5,264 nt of DNA from Desulfovibrionales bacterium GWA2_65_9 (GCA_001799475.1 MGTN01000146.1:1-5264), one strand, 5' to 3'. Positions 1 to 5,264 are shown, numbered from the stretch's first letter. Translations and numbers: made by a program. The notes: generated by a model from the sequence alone, not told the origin.

Positions 1-1
1 C

Positions 2-361
2 GTGGCCAAGGGCATCAACGACATGGACGCCTCGGGCATGGAGGCGCTGACGCGGATCGTGGACGCCTGCCGCCGCGTCAGCGTGGACGTCTCCCTGGCG
101 GGCGTGAACGAGTCCGTCATGGGCGTGTTGCGCAGGAGCCACCTCGTGGAGAAGCTCGGGCCGGACCATCTTTTCCCCAACGCCGCCACAGCGATCAGGG
201 TCGTCCATGAACAGGCGAAGAACTCGTCATGCAATGGCACTTGTCCCCTGCTGGCGTTTCTGCCCAGGGCGCAGCCGAGGGGCGGCGTCCACGACAAGTC
301 CAGAAGAATCCAGACCCCGGTGCGTCGCATTGCCCCGCGCATGTATGCGGCGAAGCAGTAA
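2..361 (+). CDS. SulP-family anion permease, C-terminal STAS domain (5' end outside window)
   Basis: This is the 3' end of a gene that starts before the window, so the GTG at position 2 is an internal codon and not a start. The visible 119 residues open with a STAS domain: the D-A-S-G motif followed by MEAL (about visible residues 9-16) is the conserved turn and helix of SulP and anti-sigma-antagonist STAS domains, and the strand-helix pattern continues to about residue 72 (IRVVHEQA). In SulP transporters this cytoplasmic domain follows the membrane domain that moves sulfate, bicarbonate or similar anions. The serine of D-x-S-G, phosphorylated in the SpoIIAA relatives, is kept. The last 45 or so residues, after a short Cys-rich stretch ending CPLL, form an Arg-rich tail I do not recognise. 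A small anion-exporter cluster follows 74 bases downstream, which supports the transporter reading. A free-standing STAS protein is the alternative and cannot be excluded here. Confidence 0.82.
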   Translation: MAKGINDMDASGMEALTRIVDACRRVSVDVSLAGVNESVMGVLRRSHLVEKLGPDHLFPNAATAIRVVHEQAKNSSCNGTCPLLAFLPRAQPRGGVHDKSRRIQTPVRRIAPRMYAAKQ

Positions 362-423
362 GCCCAGGCTTTCGCTTGAATCCACAAGAACCAAGATGGC
401 GGCGTTCGCCGTAAATAGAACAC

Positions 424-430
424 AAGGAGG
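424..430 (+). promoter_or_regulatory. Ribosome binding site of the 98-residue membrane protein
   Basis: AAGGAGG lies 5 bases before the ATG at 436 and is a near-perfect Shine-Dalgarno sequence. It fixes the start and argues that this small gene is really translated. Confidence 0.85.
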
Positions 431-435
431 ATCAA

Positions 436-732
436 ATGGCTCATGAGATGACAAAGAAGCAGGCCGTGGTGCGGATGATCGGCTTTGGCGCTGCCAGCGC
501 CGCAGTGTTTGGCGGGATATTCCTTTTCGCCAATCCCCTCACCGAGATTTTTTCGCGCGGCGGGATGTACGCCGCCCTGCCCATCGCCACGGTCTTCCTG
601 GTCTCCTACGTGCACGGCGGTTTTGCCTCCAATCTGTGGACCGCGCTCGGCATCACCGCCAAGCAGCCGGCCAAGACCCTGCGGCCCACCGCGACCAAGC
701 GCCCCGAAGTGCGCGCCACCCTGAACGCCTAG
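436..732 (+). CDS. Small two-helix membrane protein upstream of TauE
   Basis: The gene encodes 98 residues. The start at 436 is set by a strong AAGGAGG 5 bases upstream. Two hydrophobic segments are visible, at about residues 11-32 and 44-62, joined by a short loop holding an R-G-G turn. A basic, Pro/Thr-rich tail (about residues 76-94) follows and is probably cytoplasmic. No catalytic motif or cysteine is present. The gene lies 74 bases after the STAS gene and 29 bases before the TauE gene on the same strand, so co-transcription is very likely. I do not recognise a named family. From position and topology I infer an accessory or stabilising subunit of the exporter, but nothing in the sequence proves this. 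Base composition matches the neighbours, so there is no sign of recent transfer. Confidence 0.78.
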   Translation: MAHEMTKKQAVVRMIGFGAASAAVFGGIFLFANPLTEIFSRGGMYAALPIATVFLVSYVHGGFASNLWTALGITAKQPAKTLRPTATKRPEVRATLNA

Positions 733-749
733 TCCGCGCGCAAGCTTAA

Positions 750-755
750 AAGGAG
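750..755 (+). promoter_or_regulatory. Ribosome binding site of the TauE/SafE gene
   Basis: AAGGAG, inside an A-rich AAAAGGAGAG run, lies 6 bases before the ATG at 762. It supports that start over any later in-frame methionine. Confidence 0.85.
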
Positions 756-761
756 AGACCC

Positions 762-1826
762 ATGGACGTCGCCCTCGACACCCTGAAATTCATTGATCTG
801 ACCACTGCGAACATCATCTTCCTGTTCATCGTCGGCTTCATCGGCGGCCTGGTGAGCGGGTTCATCGGCTCGGGCGGAGCCTTCGTGCTCACCCCGGGCA
901 TGATGAGCCTGGGCGTGCCCGGCACCGTGGCCGTGGCCAGCAACATGTGCCACAAGTTCCCCAAGGCGCTCGTCGGCGCCATCAAGCGCTTCCGCTACGG
1001 CCAGGTGGACATCAAGCTCGGCCTGGTCATGGCCGCCAGCGCCGGTGTGGGCGTGCAGGTGGGCATCAAGCTGCAGAACTTCATCCTGGACAAGTGGGGC
1101 CAGTCCGGCTCCAACCTGTACGTGAGCCTGTCCTTCGTGGCCGTGCTGGTCATCGTCGGCGGCTACGTGTTCTACGACGCCATGACCGCTGACAAGAGCG
1201 GCAAGCCCGAGGCCGTGGCCCCCCTGGCCCTGCGTCTGCAGAAGATCGAGCTGTGGCCCATGATGACCTTCAAGACCGCCGGGGTGCGCATCTCCATGTG
1301 GTTCACCGTGCCCGTGGGCTTCGCCACCGGCATGCTGGCCGCCACCATCGCCGTGGGCGGCTTCATCGGCGTGCCCGGCATGATCTACGTCATCGGCGCC
1401 AGCGGCCTGGTGGCCTCGGCCACGGAGCTGGTCATCGCCTTCGCCATGGGCCTGGGCGGCACCATCAACTGGGCCATGCACGGCATGGTCGACATCCGCC
1501 TCACCGTGATCATCCTGGCCGGTTCGCTCCTGGGCGTGCAGCTGGGCGCCATCGGCACAACCATCGTCAAGGAATCCTTGATCAAGTTCGTCATGGGCTC
1601 GATCATGCTCATCGTGGCCGTGAGCCGCGCCCTGGCCGTGCCCAAGTACCTGGCCGAGCTGGGGCTGCTTGATGTCGCCCCAGGGACCGTGGCCATCATG
1701 GACAAGGCCAGCTTCCTCATCATGTGCGGCGCCCTGCTCATGGGCGCGGTGATCATCCTGGGCAGCATGTACAAGGCCCGCAAGGCCCACGCCCGCCAGG
1801 AGCAGGAAGCATTCGGTCAAGCCTAA
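762..1826 (+). CDS. TauE/SafE-family sulfite/anion exporter
   Basis: This is a 354-residue inner-membrane permease of the TauE/SafE family (formerly DUF81), whose characterised or proposed substrates include sulfite, sulfoacetate and other organosulfonates. Two homologous halves are visible. Residues 28-101 carry GFIGSGGAF, then a P-G-M turn and G-x-x-x-Q-V-G; residues 186-261 carry VGGFIGVPGMIYV and GVQLG. This inverted pair of glycine-rich hairpins is the family hallmark. About eight hydrophobic segments can be placed, near 15-35, 85-105, 119-139, 181-202, 206-231, 245-268, 274-293 and 314-335. A polar linker of about 40 residues (140-178) separates the halves and makes the protein longer than the usual 250-300 residues. 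The start is set by a good ribosome binding site, and the gene ends just before a strong terminator. In a sulfate reducer next to a SulP permease, a sulfur-oxyanion substrate is likely but not shown. Confidence 0.93.
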   Translation: MDVALDTLKFIDLTTANIIFLFIVGFIGGLVSGFIGSGGAFVLTPGMMSLGVPGTVAVASNMCHKFPKALVGAIKRFRYGQVDIKLGLVMAASAGVGVQVGIKLQNFILDKWGQSGSNLYVSLSFVAVLVIVGGYVFYDAMTADKSGKPEAVAPLALRLQKIELWPMMTFKTAGVRISMWFTVPVGFATGMLAATIAVGGFIGVPGMIYVIGASGLVASATELVIAFAMGLGGTINWAMHGMVDIRLTVIILAGSLLGVQLGAIGTTIVKESLIKFVMGSIMLIVAVSRALAVPKYLAELGLLDVAPGTVAIMDKASFLIMCGALLMGAVIILGSMYKARKAHARQEQEAFGQA

Positions 1827-1848
1827 CGGGATCGCCATTCCCTGGCTT

Positions 1849-1896
1849 GGGCCTGCGCATCGCTTCACCAAGGAGGCGGGGCGCAGGCTCTTTTGT
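1849..1896 (+). terminator. Intrinsic terminator after the TauE gene
   Basis: GCCTGCGC (1851-1858) pairs perfectly with GCGCAGGC (1881-1888), extended by one G-T and one G-C pair (1849-1850 with 1889-1890). Inside it, CGCTTC (1861-1866) pairs with GAGGCG (1873-1878) around a 6-base loop, separated by a 2x2 internal loop. TCTTTTGT follows at 1889-1896. It begins 23 bases after the stop codon at 1826. Confidence 0.82.
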
Positions 1897-1960
1897 GGGG
1901 AAGGGTGCGGTGCGGACGCTGGACAGGGGATGTACAAGCCAGGAGTGCCACGAAGAGTAA

Positions 1961-2007
1961 GCCCCGCTGCGAATTTTGCTCTCCGTCAGCGGGGCCTATT
2001 GTCTTTT
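1961..2007. terminator. GC hairpin between convergent genes, possible bidirectional terminator
   Basis: GCCCCGCTG (1961-1969) pairs with CAGCGGGGC (1987-1995), a perfect 9-base stem with a 17-base loop. On the plus strand a pyrimidine run, CTATTGTCTTTT, follows at 1996-2007. On the minus strand the stem is followed by TTACTCTT. Sited between the TauE gene and the opposing MFS gene, and directly after the 3' end of the tRNA-like sequence on the minus strand, it could stop either transcript. The T-runs are imperfect, so termination strength is uncertain. Confidence 0.55.
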
Positions 2008-2075
2008 GGGTGCCCCAGCGTCGGAATCGAACCGGCATACCCCGAAGGTTGAGGGGCGTTAAGTCTCGTAAGCGG
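2007..2075 (-). other. tRNA-like 3' end (T-arm and variable arm), apparently a remnant
   Basis: Read on the minus strand, this contains CCCC (2057-2054) pairing with GGGG (2044-2041), like a class II variable arm. Then comes GCCGG-TTCGATT-CCGAC, a T-arm with the invariant TTCGA loop and one C-A mismatch in the stem, then GCTGGGGCACCCA, close to the GGCACCA end usual for tRNA-Leu. Upstream a GACTTAAC stretch recalls a Leu(UAA) anticodon loop, but its flanks do not form a stem. No D-arm or matching 5' acceptor strand is visible before the MFS stop at 2142. A GC hairpin follows at once, as after many RNA genes. The sequence fits a decayed tRNA, a tmRNA 3' end, or a tRNA 3' fragment left at an integration site. 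A functional tRNA is unlikely. Confidence 0.4.
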
Positions 2076-2093
2076 CCCAATCATCACAGCTGT

Positions 2094-2134
2094 TGCAGAC
2101 ACATCGAGAATGGCATCTGCTGGTGGCGTCTGCA
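2094..2134. repeat. Short inverted repeat just downstream of the MFS stop
   Basis: TGCAGAC (2094-2100) and GTCTGCA (2128-2134) form a perfect 7-base inverted repeat with a 27-base gap, 8 bases beyond the MFS stop codon. No T-run follows on the minus strand. It may be a transcript-end hairpin or chance. Confidence 0.25.
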
Positions 2135-2141
2135 TGCGCAG

Positions 2142-3407
2142 TCACGAATGCTCACTGGTTTGCTCCTGCGCCGTGCGCCTCATCTGCCGGGCCACCGGCA
2201 GTATGCACAGCCCGGCGGCGAGCATGAGCGCGCCGCCCACGTCGAACAGCCCGGTGTGCGTCCAGCCCGCAGCCATGAGCATGCCGCCCAGGAACGGCCC
2301 GGCGAAAAACCCCGCGTCCACGGCCAGCATGAGCAGGTTGGCGTTGAACACACGCAGCCTGGGCAGGGAGATCTGGAGCATGCAGGAGTTCGTCAGGGGC
2401 ATGCTCATGGCCATCCCCATCCCGTAAAGCACGGCCATGCCGAAGAGCACCACGGCCTGCCCGGCCTGGGCGAAGAGAGGCACCAGGGCCGCCAGCCACA
2501 GGTACGACCAGAACAGCACCCGGCCCTTGTCCAGGCGGTCGAGCAGCGGGCCCCCGGCCACGCGCAGGGTGATGACGGCGGCGTTGGCGCAGGTGAAGAA
2601 CATGCCCGGATTGCCCGCGCCCAGGCTCACGGCGAAGTCGCGCATGAAGAAGAACACGATGGACTGGGCGGCCACGAAACAGAGGTTGGCCGTCACCAGG
2701 GGCAGCACGCCGGGCTGGGCAAGGCTTTGGCGCACCTCGCTCCACTCGGGCCGCCTCAGATGCTCGCGGGGCATGCCGCGGGTCTTCTCGCGCACCTTTT
2801 TGCGCAGCAGGGCCACCAGCAGCAGGGCCGGAAGCATGAGCGGCGCGGCCAGGGCATAGACCTCCGCCGTGTTCGCCACATGCGGCAGCAAAAGCTCCAC
2901 AAAGAGCGGCATCAGGGCGTAGGGCACCAGGATGGTCAGGGAGAACAGGCCGAAGCCCTGGGCGCTCTTCTCCCTGGGCAAAATGGCCATGAGCACCCCC
3001 ATGAGCCCGCCGATGGTCACTGCGAAGCCCGTGCCGTGCACCAGGCGCACCACGGCCAGCGCAGGAATGGTCGAGGCCAAGGGGTAGCTGGCCAGGGACA
3101 GGGCAAGCAGGCAAAACCCCGCGGCCATGAAGCGCCCCCCGTTGCCCATGGTCAGGTAGCGGCCCAGGAAGGGCCGCAGGGCAAAGGCCGTGAGCGGCTC
3201 CAGGGCCAGCAGCGGCCCGCGCCAGGCTGGCGGGATGCCTATCTCCGTGAGGTGGCCATAGAAGCCGTAGAAGATGGAAATATTGCTGAAGGCCAGCATG
3301 CTGATGGCGCAGAGGGCGGCGAACTCGAAGGTCCAGAGGCTCGCCGGTTCGCCCTGACCTGCGGGCCCTGCCTGCCCTGCCTGATCGACCTGCCCGTCCT
3401 GGCTCAT
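2142..3407 (-). CDS. Major facilitator superfamily transporter, probable exporter
   Basis: The gene encodes 421 residues from the ATG at 3407. That ATG overlaps the upstream stop as ATGA and has GGAGG 8 bases before it; an in-frame GTG at 3449 lacks such a site and would lengthen the overlap. Twelve hydrophobic segments fit the superfamily. An N-half loop with LGRYLTMGNGGRF (about residues 81-93) and a C-half loop with GGPLLDRLDKGR (285-296) are the two motif-A-like turns between helices 2-3 and 8-9. A basic cytoplasmic loop (about 201-231) divides the halves. The first 22 residues are a polar Gln/Gly/Ala-rich extension encoded by a GC repeat. Substrate is unknown. Its coupling to a truncated ATP-grasp gene suggests export of a ligase product such as a modified amino acid or dipeptide, as in the bacilysin BacD/BacE pair; this is inference from context only. 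No frameshift or missing segment is seen. Confidence 0.92.
   Translation of the reverse strand: MSQDGQVDQAGQAGPAGQGEPASLWTFEFAALCAISMLAFSNISIFYGFYGHLTEIGIPPAWRGPLLALEPLTAFALRPFLGRYLTMGNGGRFMAAGFCLLALSLASYPLASTIPALAVVRLVHGTGFAVTIGGLMGVLMAILPREKSAQGFGLFSLTILVPYALMPLFVELLLPHVANTAEVYALAAPLMLPALLLVALLRKKVREKTRGMPREHLRRPEWSEVRQSLAQPGVLPLVTANLCFVAAQSIVFFFMRDFAVSLGAGNPGMFFTCANAAVITLRVAGGPLLDRLDKGRVLFWSYLWLAALVPLFAQAGQAVVLFGMAVLYGMGMAMSMPLTNSCMLQISLPRLRVFNANLLMLAVDAGFFAGPFLGGMLMAAGWTHTGLFDVGGALMLAAGLCILPVARQMRRTAQEQTSEHS
3356..3401. repeat. Low-complexity CCTG-rich stretch in the MFS 5' end
   Basis: Short imperfect CCTG(C/A) units recur on the plus strand here and encode the Gln-Ala-Gly-rich N-terminal extension of the MFS protein. 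It looks like slippage-generated low complexity rather than a functional repeat. Confidence 0.4.
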
Positions 3408-3805
3408 TGGCCCGCCCTCCGCGAGAGCTTGTCCGGGCCGGGCTTGCACGCTACGAGCAGCATCCGCCGGGAGATCTCGTCCAGGGCCGTCAGCCCCTCG
3501 CCATAGGCCTGCTCCAGCCGCAACCCCGCCAGGTGCAGCAGCAGCCGGTACTGGGCCAGGGCCGCCAGTTGCGCCGCAAGGCCGTCCAGGTCGGTCCAGC
3601 CGTGGAACCTGGCCTCGTACTCGGGGCGCATGTGCTCAAGCGCCTCGGTCGCGTAGGCCTCAAGGCCGGGAGCGCCCCGTTCCAAGCCGGAGGCCACATG
3701 CACGGGACGCAGCCCTTTGGCCCGGAGGGCGGCGGGGTAGAACTCGCCTGTGGAGTAGCCGTCGACCACGATCGCGATGGCTGAGGCCGAAATATGCTGA
3801 TCCAT
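3404..3805 (-). CDS. Truncated ATP-grasp-like protein (N-terminal subdomain only)
   Basis: The gene encodes 133 residues from the ATG at 3805, chosen because AGAGGGA lies 5 bases upstream; the earlier in-frame ATG at 3838 has no ribosome binding site. Residues 10-40 (AIAIVVDGYSTGEF onward to HVASG) match the opening strand, DGYSTG turn and second strand of the pre-ATP-grasp subdomain found in carboxylate-amine ligases of the L-amino acid ligase kind. The pattern continues to about residue 82 (GWTDLDGLAAQLAAL). Full-length relatives run to about 400 residues, with the ATP-binding lysines, glycine-rich loop and Mg-binding acidic residues further on; none of these is here. Residues 83-133 are a helical segment and basic tail I cannot assign, perhaps the far end of the ancestral protein after an internal deletion. 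It cannot be an active ligase alone. It overlaps the MFS start by 4 bases, so translation coupling may be what keeps it. Confidence 0.68.
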   Translation of the reverse strand: MDQHISASAIAIVVDGYSTGEFYPAALRAKGLRPVHVASGLERGAPGLEAYATEALEHMRPEYEARFHGWTDLDGLAAQLAALAQYRLLLHLAGLRLEQAYGEGLTALDEISRRMLLVACKPGPDKLSRRAGQ

Positions 3806-3836
3806 GCGGGTCCCTCTGGGTGTGGCGTCAGGGGGC

Positions 3837-3865
3837 ATCGTAGCAGGCCCCAGGCCGCCCGTCCA
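3837..3865 (-). promoter_or_regulatory. Possible sigma-70-type promoter for the ATP-grasp-like/MFS pair
   Basis: On the minus strand TGGACG (3865-3860) and TACGAT (3842-3837) match the -35 and -10 hexamers at 4 of 6 positions each, with an ideal 17-base spacer. The -10 ends 31 bases before the ATG at 3805. Single hits of this quality occur by chance, but the position fits a start of transcription separate from the upstream cNMP gene. Confidence 0.35.
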
Positions 3866-3963
3866 TGCTCCTGGGGGCAGGCCACACGCCCCAGGGCCTT
3901 CCCCAGCGGTTCAGCCGTAACCGGGCCGGCCAGGCATGGATTCGGCCTGCGGACCGTCCTTGA

Positions 3964-3985
3964 GCCTTGCCTGGCGCGGCAAGGC
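3964..3985. terminator. Perfect hairpin after the cNMP-domain gene, possible weak terminator
   Basis: GCCTTGCC (3964-3971) and GGCAAGGC (3978-3985) form a perfect 8-base stem with a 6-base loop, beginning 19 bases after the cNMP gene stop on the minus strand. No T-run follows on either strand, so it may stabilise the 3' end or act with Rho rather than terminate alone. Confidence 0.4.
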
Positions 3986-4004
3986 CGAACTGCGGTGGCC
4001 GGGA

Positions 4005-4589
4005 TCAGCCCAGCGTTGTGATGAGGGTGTTGGCGCGCGTCAGCGAGTGCGCGATGTTGCGGATCGCCATGTGACCAAGGCATGTGACCAGTTCCGGGTG
4101 GGCGGCGCGCATGCCTTCCAGCGCCTCCCTGCGCATGGTGTGCACGCGGGAATCGGCAACAGCGATGATGGAAGCCGTCCGCGCTTCGCCGGAGTGGAAC
4201 GCCATCTCGCCGACCATCGCGCCGGTGCGGAATTGTGCCAGCCTGCGGCTGGAGCCTCCGGCAAGCTGCCGGATGCTGTTGACACTTCCGCTGTCCACAA
4301 AATAGAGCGCACCCGGGACATCGCCATCGCGGCACAAGGCTTCGTTCTTGGCGATGTCCGTGCTTTCACCGTCGCTGCCGAAGATCTCGCGGTCCTCCGG
4401 GCTGTCGAGAAAGTCGAAGCAGTTCCCGGCGATTCCAGCGTGTCCGCCCTGGATGGGAATTCGTTCTTCGACGCGCGCCGTGGCATGACCGGGGTGCCCG
4501 TTGGGGGCGCTGGTATTGCTTGGGCTGCCGCACAGGCACGGCAGGGCATCCCAGGCATGCCTGGCCGTTGGTGCCCTTGCGTGGCTCAG
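4005..4589 (-). CDS. Stand-alone cyclic-nucleotide-binding (CRP-like) domain protein, start unclear
   Basis: The frame is open from a stop at 4601-4599 down to 4005. From a CTG at 4589 it gives 194 residues. Residues 57-150 form a cNMP-binding beta-roll: the entry helix FDFLDSPEDREIF, then CRDGDVPGALYFVDSG (86-101), and a phosphate-binding cassette VGEMAFHSGEARTAS (126-140). The cassette keeps the Gly-Glu and the Arg that contact the ribose and phosphate of cAMP or cGMP. A helical C-terminus ending TRANTLITTLG follows, with no helix-turn-helix, so this is not a CRP-type transcription factor. The ending recalls the cNMP domains at the C-terminus of some SulP permeases. The only start with a Shine-Dalgarno (AGGAGG, 4599-4594) is that CTG, overlapping the Fe-S gene stop as CTGA. 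A TTG at 4337 would cut into the beta-roll. The first 50 residues look non-conserved. A pseudogene from a larger protein is the main alternative. Confidence 0.62.
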   Translation of the reverse strand: MSHARAPTARHAWDALPCLCGSPSNTSAPNGHPGHATARVEERIPIQGGHAGIAGNCFDFLDSPEDREIFGSDGESTDIAKNEALCRDGDVPGALYFVDSGSVNSIRQLAGGSSRRLAQFRTGAMVGEMAFHSGEARTASIIAVADSRVHTMRREALEGMRAAHPELVTCLGHMAIRNIAHSLTRANTLITTLG

Positions 4590-5264
4590 AGTTCCTCCTC
4601 AGTCGAGATGCCGAAGGCCTCCCACTGGGCGCTGGCCTGCTCCGCAGCCCGCTCGACCTCCTCGTCGGGCCAGGGCTCGATGACCAGCGCCTCGGCCACC
4701 ACCTGCCAGAGGTACTTCACTTCGTACTTGAGGTCCTTGTAGTACTTGGGCAGCCGCTTCATGATCTGGTCGCGGCAGTTGGAGCAGCCGACCACCACCA
4801 CGTCCGCGCCAGTGCGCCGGATCTGGTCGGCCTTGTAGCGGCCGTGGAAGGCGGACTGCTTCTCAAAGGGCATGGGCCAGTTGCCGCCGCCCGCGCCGCA
4901 GCAGTAATTGGCCTCGCGGGTGGGGCTCATCTCCACGAAGTCGTCCACGCATTGCGAGAGGATGAAGCGCGGCTCGTCGAAGAAGGCCTGGCCGTAGTGC
5001 TTCAGCAGTTCGCGGCCGTGCTTACAGGAGTCGTGCCAGGTGAAGCGCTTGCCCGCGTGCACGCTCTTGTCCAGCCGGATGCGGCCCTGCTGGATGAGCT
5101 CCTGCAGGTATTCGTACAGGTAGATGAAGCTGACCCGATTCTCCTTGTTCAGCTCGATGCAGGCCTTCATGCCCGTGCGGCAGCCGTAGGACCCGCCGCC
5201 GCAGTCCGGCATGATCATGCGCTTGATGCCATGAGCCTTGACGTACTCGATCTTGCGCTCGGCC
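4586..5264 (-). CDS. CCG-domain (Fe-S)-binding protein, HdrD/DsrK/TmcB-like, C-terminal part
   Basis: The frame runs off the right edge, so the start is not visible; the ATG at 5218 is probably internal, because the 15 codons before it are open and continue the fold (AERKIEYVKAHGIKR). Of 225 visible residues, about 75-165 form a cysteine-rich CCG domain: WHDSC (C80), then CCGAGGG (C121-C122), then CSNC (C160, C163), a C-x40-CC-x37-C-x2-C arrangement. In heterodisulfide-reductase subunits HdrB/HdrD this motif binds a non-cubane [4Fe-4S] cluster at the disulfide-reducing site. Sulfate-reducer relatives such as DsrK, TmcB and HmcF use similar domains in membrane electron transfer. An earlier DCGGGSYGC segment (C21, C28) probably belongs to the preceding domain. 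The tail is acidic (STEEEL). The protein is probably cytoplasmic. The exact complex cannot be told without the N-terminus, where ferredoxin-type clusters would lie. Confidence 0.92.
   Translation of the reverse strand, partial: AERKIEYVKAHGIKRMIMPDCGGGSYGCRTGMKACIELNKENRVSFIYLYEYLQELIQQGRIRLDKSVHAGKRFTWHDSCKHGRELLKHYGQAFFDEPRFILSQCVDDFVEMSPTREANYCCGAGGGNWPMPFEKQSAFHGRYKADQIRRTGADVVVVGCSNCRDQIMKRLPKYYKDLKYEVKYLWQVVAEALVIEPWPDEEVERAAEQASAQWEAFGISTEEEL
4594..4599 (-). promoter_or_regulatory. Ribosome binding site inside the Fe-S gene end, for the CTG-started cNMP gene
   Basis: AGGAGG on the minus strand, made by the codons for the terminal Glu residues of the Fe-S protein, lies 4 bases before a CTG that overlaps the stop as CTGA. 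The spacing is a little short. Glu-rich C-termini produce such sequences by chance, so the role is uncertain. Confidence 0.4.

Noticed and set aside
400..411. Small CGGC/GCCG hairpin before the 98-residue gene
   Set aside because: It has only four base pairs and no T-run, so it is too weak to call a terminator or riboswitch.
376..417. Promoter-like TTGAAT and TAAATA before the 98-residue gene
   Set aside because: The spacing is 30 bases, and the -10-like box would put the transcript start almost on the ribosome binding site.
729..1937. Long minus-strand open frame (402 codons) opposite the TauE gene
   Set aside because: Its translation is a His/Asp/Gly/Ala-rich string with no fold, as expected for the antisense of a GC-rich gene. 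The plus-strand product is a clear membrane permease with a ribosome binding site.
3405..3449. GTG at 3449 as the MFS start
   Set aside because: It lacks a ribosome binding site and adds only low-complexity residues. The ATG at 3407 has GGAGG at good spacing and an ATGA junction.
1893..3506. Plus-strand open frame of 537 codons across the intergenic region and the MFS gene
   Set aside because: The product is a His/Gln/Gly/Arg-rich low-complexity shadow of the MFS gene, without hydrophobic segments or a known motif.
3490..4335. Minus-strand open frame of 281 codons running through the cNMP and ATP-grasp-like genes
   Set aside because: It reads both genes in a wrong frame, giving Arg/Pro/Cys-rich sequence; the correct frames show recognisable domains.
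4040..4558. Minus-strand open frame with an ATG at 4558
   Set aside because: It has a normal start codon, but its product is Ser/Ala/Arg-rich without domain features. The cNMP motifs lie in another frame.

Overview
The window looks like chromosomal DNA of a GC-rich (strong G/C third-position bias) sulfate-reducing deltaproteobacterium of the Desulfovibrio type. This is inferred from the gene mix: a SulP/STAS anion permease end, a TauE/SafE anion exporter and a CCG-domain iron-sulfur protein of the HdrD/DsrK/TmcB kind. No marker gene fixes the species.

Left part, plus strand (1-1896): the 3' end of a SulP-type permease (its STAS domain), then a 98-residue two-helix membrane protein and an eight-helix TauE/SafE permease. 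The last two each have a strong ribosome binding site, sit 29 bases apart and are closed by a strong intrinsic terminator at 1849-1896. This reads as one sulfur-oxyanion transport cluster with an uptake-type and an export-type permease.

Middle (1827-2141, about 315 bases between the convergent genes, no protein gene seen): the TauE terminator, a second GC hairpin at 1961-1995, and on the minus strand a sequence like the 3' end of a tRNA (class II variable arm, T-arm, GGCACC end) with no recognisable 5' half. It may be a decayed tRNA or an integration scar.

Right part, minus strand (5264-2142), in transcription order: the C-terminal part of a CCG-domain Fe-S protein running off the window; a lone cyclic-nucleotide-binding domain protein whose frame overlaps the Fe-S gene stop and has no ATG, GTG or upstream TTG start; an approximately 200-base gap with a perfect hairpin and a possible promoter; a 133-residue protein that begins like an ATP-grasp ligase but has no room for the catalytic core; and a 12-helix MFS transporter whose ATG overlaps that stop by 4 bases. 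The last pair resembles the relic of a ligase-plus-exporter cassette in which the exporter remains intact.

No CRISPR array, transposase, integrase or complete RNA gene was seen. The best leads are the tRNA-like scar, the truncated ATP-grasp coupled to the MFS gene, and the lone cNMP domain with a non-standard start.
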